A DNA stretch of 64,000 bases from Streptococcus mitis. GTDB lineage: Bacteria; Bacillota; Bacilli; Lactobacillales; Streptococcaceae. Both the position numbers and the translations under genes were made by a program. Of this stretch, positions 59,369 to 64,000 are shown piece after piece (position 1 is the stretch's first letter; each line of letters begins with the position of its first letter). The stretch spans positions 124,001-188,000 of the forward strand of contig NZ_RJOB01000002.1 in assembly GCF_003943935.1 (NCBI RefSeq), written 5' to 3'. The notes under the pieces are model-generated. The model saw nothing but the letters and a program-made list of their open reading frames with translations. It did no database searches and was not told the DNA's origin.

Positions 59369-59377
59369 AACATTCTC

Positions 59378-61048
59378 CTATAATAAATCGTTTAATGCAT
59401 TTTGCATTTCTTCAAGTTCACTTTGCTTTTCATCAAAGTAAATTTCATTAGCTAGTAATCGCTGTTTGAAATCAATCTTTGAATTAGAAAACTCTTGATC
59501 AACATTGCCAAGTAGTTCTCTTAGTTTTTGATGGTTCTTAGCCATCTTACTGAAGATATCATTTCGCTTAACAGCAACATTTTTCTCGGCAACAAAAATT
59601 TGAACATCCTGAATTCTTAGCAATTCGTTCTTCTTATCAGCTTGTTGTTTTTTGTTCTCATCTTGTAGTTTCCTTGATATAAAGCCATCAAGTCCGTTAA
59701 TAATTATCGCTCCCAAGATTCCAGTTAGTAAACTTGCAAAGAACATCCCTAAAATATTAGCAATTGTTCCTAGAAGTTTTATTTCAAAAGTCATACCTGG
59801 TATCTTATTTAAGAACTGTTCAAAATATTCTCCTAAAAACATTGCGCCTACACCTACTAATGCGGATGTAATAATTTTTGAAACATGGGCAATTTTAATT
59901 GCAGTAGAATGAGATTGATTTTCAGGGTTTGATAGATAAGAGATACTTTCTCTAATTGAACCAAATAATTGTTTTACCAAATTTGGTAACTTTCTTAGTT
60001 TTTCAGCGAAAGCACCAATAATTTCTCCTACGATGCTTCCAACAAAACTATCTACACCAACTTTAATAAAATCTTTGATTTTACCAAAAAATGAATGAAG
60101 AGATTTTTTCATTTCCTTAAGAAATGTATCAAAAGATTGTTTTTTTGATTTAAAATATCTCACTAAAGCATTCATAATTTCTTTCAACATTCCAAATAAA
60201 GCAGCAACCAACATAGCTTTTATAGCATCTTTACCAGCTTTATTAACCATTTTTACAGGTGCTTTTTTTGCAATATGTTTATTAATAGAGTTATTTGCTC
60301 TTTCCTCAGTTTTTAGCATTTTCTCTGAATCAGCCGCTAATTTATCATTTAACCTTTTTTCATTTTCCGCTTTTAAATTTTTCTTTTCTGAATCTGAAAT
60401 ATTTTTCTTATCAATTTTCTCATTGGCTCTTTGAACTTGATCCCTAAGTTTTTTTTCTCTCGCTTCTCTATTCTTTATATAGTCACTATTGGATGTTGCT
60501 CCTTTACTTTTATTCAGCGATTCATTAGTTGCTGCAAAATTTTCCTTTTTATTTGCTAAATCAGCAGTTTCAATATCAGCGATTTTTCTCCAATTATTAT
60601 CAAATATTTTTTTACGAGGAACAACATGATCCAAATTAGCCTTCTCATTTATTTTTAAAGTTTTACCAGTATATTCATCCTTTAAATTATTGGATTTTTG
60701 CTTTTCTTTCATAGCTTTATTTGCATCAGTATATCTTTTATCATTCAGTATCTTAGTTCCCTCTTCTTTTGTATAACCATTAGGATGCTTATCATTATAC
60801 TGCTTAAGAAGAGTATCACTTGTCATATCTAAACCAATTTGATTCGCAAATTGATTCCATATTTCATCTAAAATAGCATCCCCTAATTTATCTGGGGAAT
60901 TAATTTCTTTACATTCCAATTCCAATTTTTCAAGATTAGAAAACTCAGTTGTAAATTGTTGTTCCAGTAGTTCTTCTAACTCATCGTAGTTTAAATTTTC
61001 AGACTCATATACTTCTTCTGCATTCAATACTAATAATTCATTTTCCAC
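59378..61048 (-). CDS. HNH-nuclease-like protein with glycine-rich membrane segments
   Basis: 556 aa, no whole-length family recognised. Residues 125-183 fit an HNH/beta-beta-alpha-metal nuclease: YTGK (126-129), LDHVVPRK with D140-H141, and a distal N-x8-N-x-x-K pattern in KENFAATNESLNKSKG (N170, N179, K182). A charged helical region (190-265) follows, then four hydrophobic, Gly/Ala-rich segments (about 274-296, 328-347, 388-407, 425-455) and a coiled-coil tail. Start is GTG at 61046-61048; its GGGGGAG ribosome site lies in the last codons of the DUF2130 gene. 15 of 60 bases are G or C at 60241-60300. Could be a nuclease effector held at the membrane; also could be a secreted-toxin-like protein. 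Confidence 0.75.
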   Translation of the reverse strand: MENELLVLNAEEVYESENLNYDELEELLEQQFTTEFSNLEKLELECKEINSPDKLGDAILDEIWNQFANQIGLDMTSDTLLKQYNDKHPNGYTKEEGTKILNDKRYTDANKAMKEKQKSNNLKDEYTGKTLKINEKANLDHVVPRKKIFDNNWRKIADIETADLANKKENFAATNESLNKSKGATSNSDYIKNREAREKKLRDQVQRANEKIDKKNISDSEKKNLKAENEKRLNDKLAADSEKMLKTEERANNSINKHIAKKAPVKMVNKAGKDAIKAMLVAALFGMLKEIMNALVRYFKSKKQSFDTFLKEMKKSLHSFFGKIKDFIKVGVDSFVGSIVGEIIGAFAEKLRKLPNLVKQLFGSIRESISYLSNPENQSHSTAIKIAHVSKIITSALVGVGAMFLGEYFEQFLNKIPGMTFEIKLLGTIANILGMFFASLLTGILGAIIINGLDGFISRKLQDENKKQQADKKNELLRIQDVQIFVAEKNVAVKRNDIFSKMAKNHQKLRELLGNVDQEFSNSKIDFKQRLLANEIYFDEKQSELEEMQNALNDLL

Positions 61049-61054
61049 TGTTTT

Positions 61055-62329
61055 CTACTCCCCCTTCAGCGCTTCAAACTTTGCTTTCATAGTTGGATTT
61101 TTACGAGTTAGTTTTTTGACGGAAACATCTTCCAGCTTATTATTCGCCAGTCGAAGTTGATTTTCAGATGTTGTCAGGAATTTCTTAACCTCTTCCATGC
61201 GTTTGATAGCCTTGTCGATTTCATCAATTGCTTTACCAAAGTTGATCGAAGCTGAGTTGTAGTTCTTGGCAAAAGCTAGCTTAAAGGCATCCAAGTCTTC
61301 TTCAAAGTGCGTAATATCAATATTTTGCTCACGGATAAGTGCTAGTTCCTGCTTGTATTTTAGGGAATTAAGCGCCGCATTTCGCAAAAGCCCAATCAAC
61401 TGAATAAAGAATTGAGGACGAACCACATACATCTTTTCATACTCGTGGCTGACGTCAACAATCCCTGTGTTAAAGTAGTCGTTATCAGCTTCAAGCATGG
61501 TTACCAAAACCGCATATTCACAGTTCTTCTCCCGACGGTCCTTGTCTAATTCCTTGTAAAAATCCGCATTCTTGTGCTTCTTCTCTGTTCCGTCAGCTTC
61601 ATTTTTCATCTCAAACATAATGGAAATGATTTCTACCCCATTTTCATCGCATTCACGGAAGATAAAGTCCCCCTTAGAACCACGAGCAGAGACCTTGTTA
61701 TCCTTCTCAAAGTAGGCATTTGGAAAGGCAAAACTGCGAACCTTGTTAAACTCACTTTCCGCATACTGTTCCAGACTTTCCCCGATGGCTTTTGTAGATT
61801 GTTGTGCCTTAAAATTCTTGTAAAATTCAACCTGTTCACTAGCTGCTTTAAGCTGGGCTTCATAGTTTTGCTTAACAGAAGCAAGAGAAAGCTCGTTTTC
61901 TTTTTCTTGTAAAAGAAGCTGGTTTTTAACCTGATCCCGTTCTTTTTCTAGTTCAGAAAGAGTCTTTTGCAGTTGATTTTCATGCTCCAAACGCAAGGTT
62001 GCCAATTGATTTTCCAAGGCCTGCACTTCCTTGTCTTTTGCTAATAAAGCCTGATGGCTGGTCTGTTCAACTTCTTTCTTGGCCAATTCTTTTTCTGTAT
62101 CAAAGTTTTGGATTTGACTCTGTAATTGCGCAATTTCTTGGTCTTTTTTAGCTAGTTTAGACTGTTGTTCATTCATGGCCTTTTGCTCAGCCAAGGCCAG
62201 TTCCTGCTTCATCCGATCATGTAGTTCCTTATCAAACTCTGCTGTTCTCACTTGAGACAGAAGTTCAGCATACTGACTTTCATTTACTGTAAAGACTTCC
62301 CCACAGTTGGGACATTTGATTTCATTCAT
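61055..62329 (-). CDS. DUF2130 protein, predicted PD-(D/E)XK nuclease with coiled coil
   Basis: 424 aa. N-terminal zinc-ribbon half CPNCG (6-10), long Q/E/K-rich coiled coil (about 25-170), then the DUF2130 core with GDFIFRE (D221) and IMFEMKNE (E240, K242), which match the D...(D/E)xK core of restriction-like nucleases, and a second coiled coil near the C-terminus. RmuC-like in layout; biological role unknown. Base composition is like the housekeeping genes (28 of 60 G+C at 61441-61500), unlike the cassette after it, although only 6 bases separate them. Confidence 0.82.
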   Translation of the reverse strand: MNEIKCPNCGEVFTVNESQYAELLSQVRTAEFDKELHDRMKQELALAEQKAMNEQQSKLAKKDQEIAQLQSQIQNFDTEKELAKKEVEQTSHQALLAKDKEVQALENQLATLRLEHENQLQKTLSELEKERDQVKNQLLLQEKENELSLASVKQNYEAQLKAASEQVEFYKNFKAQQSTKAIGESLEQYAESEFNKVRSFAFPNAYFEKDNKVSARGSKGDFIFRECDENGVEIISIMFEMKNEADGTEKKHKNADFYKELDKDRREKNCEYAVLVTMLEADNDYFNTGIVDVSHEYEKMYVVRPQFFIQLIGLLRNAALNSLKYKQELALIREQNIDITHFEEDLDAFKLAFAKNYNSASINFGKAIDEIDKAIKRMEEVKKFLTTSENQLRLANNKLEDVSVKKLTRKNPTMKAKFEALKGE

Positions 62330-62358
62330 ATCGTTCCTCTTTCTAGACTTCTGTAACC

Positions 62359-62364
62359 ATTATA
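62359..62364 (-). promoter_or_regulatory. Extended -10 promoter of the DUF2130-cassette unit
   Basis: Minus-strand TGATATAAT (extended -10 TATAAT) 30 bases before the DUF2130 ATG; the -35 region TTTTGA, 17 bases upstream, is weak. It is the only promoter I see ahead of the four genes. Confidence 0.65.
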
Positions 62365-62382
62365 TCATGCCTAAGGGAAAAT

Positions 62383-62410
62383 CAAAAACAGTGAGTCGAA
62401 ACCCACTGTT
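62383..62410 (-). terminator. Terminator after the sulfhydrylase gene
   Basis: Minus-strand AACAGTGGG-TTTCGA-CTCACTGTT followed by TTTGATTTT; it isolates the DUF2130 unit from upstream transcription. Confidence 0.85.
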
Positions 62411-62424
62411 TATCTTCTTTTTCT

Positions 62425-63705
62425 TTAAATTTTTTCCAAGGCCAAGCGCAAGTCTTCAATCAAATCTTCCACATTTTCAAGACCGATTGACAAACGAATT
62501 TGGTTTGGTGTGACACCTGCTGCTTCTAGGTCTTTTTCTGACAATTGACCGTGAGTGGTTGTTGCTGGATGGACAACAAGCGATTTAGCATCTGCCACGT
62601 TTGCAAGGTCAGAGAAGATTTCCAAATTATCAATAACCTTGCGTGCTTCTGCCTCCCCACCTTTGACATGGAAGGTAAAGATTGAGCCCACACCTTTTGG
62701 CAAGTATTTCTCAGCCAAGGCATGATATGGACTATCTGCAAGTTTTGGATAATTTACCTTCTCTACCTTAGGATGGTTGACAAGGAATTCAACAATTTTC
62801 TCAGCATTTTGCACATGACGTTCCACACGAAGTGAAAGGGTTTCAAGTCCTTGGAGCAAGAGAAAGGCATTAAATGGTGACAAGGCTGCACCTGTATCAC
62901 GGAGCAATTGAACACGGACAGCGATAATAAAGGCTGCTGCCCCGACATCGCGAGTATAGCTCAAATTGTGGTAGCTTGGGTCTTCCTCAACAAATTGAGG
63001 GAATTTTCCTGAAGCCGCCCAGTCAAAACGACCACTATCGACAATCACTCCACCAATAGTCGTACCATGCCCACCGATAAACTTAGTCGCAGAGTGAATG
63101 GCAATATCTACACCGTGAGAGAAGACGTTAATCAAGTAAGGTGTGGCAAAGGTATTATCCGAAACTAGTGGAATCTGGTGTTTATGCGCAATCTCAGCCA
63201 ATTTTTCCAAGTCAGGAATGTTTATCAAGGGATTCCCCAAGGTTTCAATCAAGACAAGCTTGGTATTGTCTTTGATCGCTCCTTCTACTTCCTCCAAATT
63301 ATCAACATCGACAAAGGTTGTTGTGATCCCATAACGAGGAAGGGTTTCTTTCAAGAGATTGAAAGTCCCACCGTAAATAGTTGATGCTGCTACTACATGG
63401 TCACCAGCATGGGCAAGTGCTAAAATTGTATATGTTACAGCAGCCATACCTGAAGCTGTTGCTAGCGCTCCGACACCACCTTCAAGAGCAGCGATTCTTT
63501 CTTCAAAGGCAGCCGTTGTAGGATTTGTAATACGAGTATAGATATTGCCTGGTTTTCTCAAAGCAAACAGATCAGCACCTTCCTGCGTATCGTCAAAAAC
63601 GAAGGATGTTGTCTGATAAATTGGCACTGCACGAGACTTGGTAGCTGGATCCACAACTTGACCAGCATGTAGTTGCAAAGTTTCAAATTTAAAATCACGA
63701 GTCAT
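62425..63705 (-). CDS. metY: O-acetylhomoserine sulfhydrylase-type PLP enzyme
   Basis: 426 aa, Cys/Met metabolism PLP family. Opening FETLQLHAGQVVDPATKSRAVPIYQ is the O-acetylhomoserine (MetY/Cys-Hse) group; the PLP lysine lies in HSATKFIGGHG near residue 207, and SGMAAV and YGGTF bind cofactor. It makes homocysteine (or cysteine) from acetylhomoserine and sulfide. ATG at 63703-63705 chosen for GGAGG; upstream in-frame codons lack a site. Has its own terminator and probably its own promoter (TACAAT at about 63736). Confidence 0.9.
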   Translation of the reverse strand: MTRDFKFETLQLHAGQVVDPATKSRAVPIYQTTSFVFDDTQEGADLFALRKPGNIYTRITNPTTAAFEERIAALEGGVGALATASGMAAVTYTILALAHAGDHVVAASTIYGGTFNLLKETLPRYGITTTFVDVDNLEEVEGAIKDNTKLVLIETLGNPLINIPDLEKLAEIAHKHQIPLVSDNTFATPYLINVFSHGVDIAIHSATKFIGGHGTTIGGVIVDSGRFDWAASGKFPQFVEEDPSYHNLSYTRDVGAAAFIIAVRVQLLRDTGAALSPFNAFLLLQGLETLSLRVERHVQNAEKIVEFLVNHPKVEKVNYPKLADSPYHALAEKYLPKGVGSIFTFHVKGGEAEARKVIDNLEIFSDLANVADAKSLVVHPATTTHGQLSEKDLEAAGVTPNQIRLSIGLENVEDLIEDLRLALEKI

Positions 63706-63815
63706 AAGGCGACCTCCATATAGTTTCATTAAGGATATTGTAGCACTATCGACCTATCTTGACTAATACCTCTTTTCTATATTTTGATATAAGGAGTAGC
63801 TATTGCTTCTTACAA

Positions 63816-63843
63816 AACGAAAAAGCACGATTCAATCGTGCTC
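63816..63843 (-). terminator. Terminator after the formate/nitrite transporter
   Basis: Minus-strand AGCACGATT-G-AATCGTGCT stem followed by TTTTCG. Confidence 0.85.
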
Positions 63844-63849
63844 ATTTCC

Positions 63850-64000
63850 TTAATCTACATAAGTATCTTCGTTTTTATTGAGGAAGGCATATGGAAGACC
63901 CATCAAGAAACCACCACCAATCAAGTTTCCAACAAAGGTTACACCCCAGTGACGAAGCATATTTCCAACACCGAAATTAGCAATTGAATCAGCAGCAACA
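63850..64000 (-). CDS. Formate/nitrite transporter family protein, C-terminal end
   Basis: About 49 residues are visible before the TAA at 63850-63852; the rest lies beyond the window. The stretch HWGVTFVGNLIGGGFLMGLP followed by YAFLNKNED is the last helix pair of FocA/NirC-type pentameric channels. Likely exports formate or handles nitrite. On the same strand as the sulfhydrylase gene but ended by a strong terminator first. Confidence 0.8.
   Translation of the reverse strand, partial: VAADSIANFGVGNMLRHWGVTFVGNLIGGGFLMGLPYAFLNKNEDTYVD

Noticed and set aside
59378..61048. Reading the 556-aa protein as a phage tape-measure or a bacteriocin
   Set aside because: No other phage genes or double-glycine leader nearby; the HNH-type motif and operon partners fit a nuclease-effector view better, though a toxin role stays open.

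Overview
The window is chromosomal DNA of a mitis-group Streptococcus, most likely S. pneumoniae or a close relative such as S. pseudopneumoniae or S. mitis. The evidence is a pneumococcal histidine-triad (Pht) pair with the AdcAII zinc lipoprotein, typical BOX and RUP repeats, a pyruvate/acetoin dehydrogenase complex with its lipoyl domain on E3, and mitis-group gene orders such as ptsHI-nrdHEF and xseAB-ispA-tlyA-argR-recN. No tRNA, rRNA, CRISPR array, prophage or intact insertion sequence was seen.

Layout. 1-5.1 kb: zinc-acquisition locus (phtE fragment, phtD, adcAII) under AdcR-type operators. 5.3-8.1 kb: amino-acid permease and the CcdA/Etrx2 surface redox pair. 8.4-12.4 kb: map, the SpxR-like regulator, an acetyltransferase and murA/murZ, with a RUP on one side and a BOX on the other. 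13.0-19.3 kb: lipoate ligase and the 2-oxoacid dehydrogenase complex, interrupted by 434 non-coding bases. 19.4-25.4 kb: MATE exporter, pyrC, mutX, ung and small metabolic or hypothetical genes. 25.5-31.5 kb: ptsHI and, divergently, nrdHEF behind NrdR-like boxes.

31.6-47.5 kb is a lactose/galactose island. LacR, the lactose PTS with its phospho-beta-galactosidase and antiterminator (lacTFEG), a galactitol-family (probable galactose) PTS, an epimerase-like gene and the tagatose-6-phosphate genes lacABCD all converge on galactose-6-phosphate catabolism. Control elements visible in the DNA are a RAT/terminator switch, a perfect cre site, and TGTTTGT/ACAAACA palindromes. A second, partly broken lacAB pair, an Rrf2/EamA pair and a methyltransferase relic lie inside the island.

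47.8-57.5 kb is a housekeeping run (lepA, phosphatase, recN, argR, tlyA, ispA, xseB, xseA, udk, truB). At 57.5-61.0 kb, between truB and a DUF2130 predicted nuclease gene, sits a strikingly AT-rich three-gene cassette: an HNH-nuclease-like membrane protein, a tail-anchored coiled-coil protein and a CbxX-type AAA+ ATPase. It has the look of an acquired, poorly described defence or conflict system and is the most interesting object here. The window ends with an O-acetylhomoserine sulfhydrylase-type gene and the end of a formate/nitrite transporter gene.
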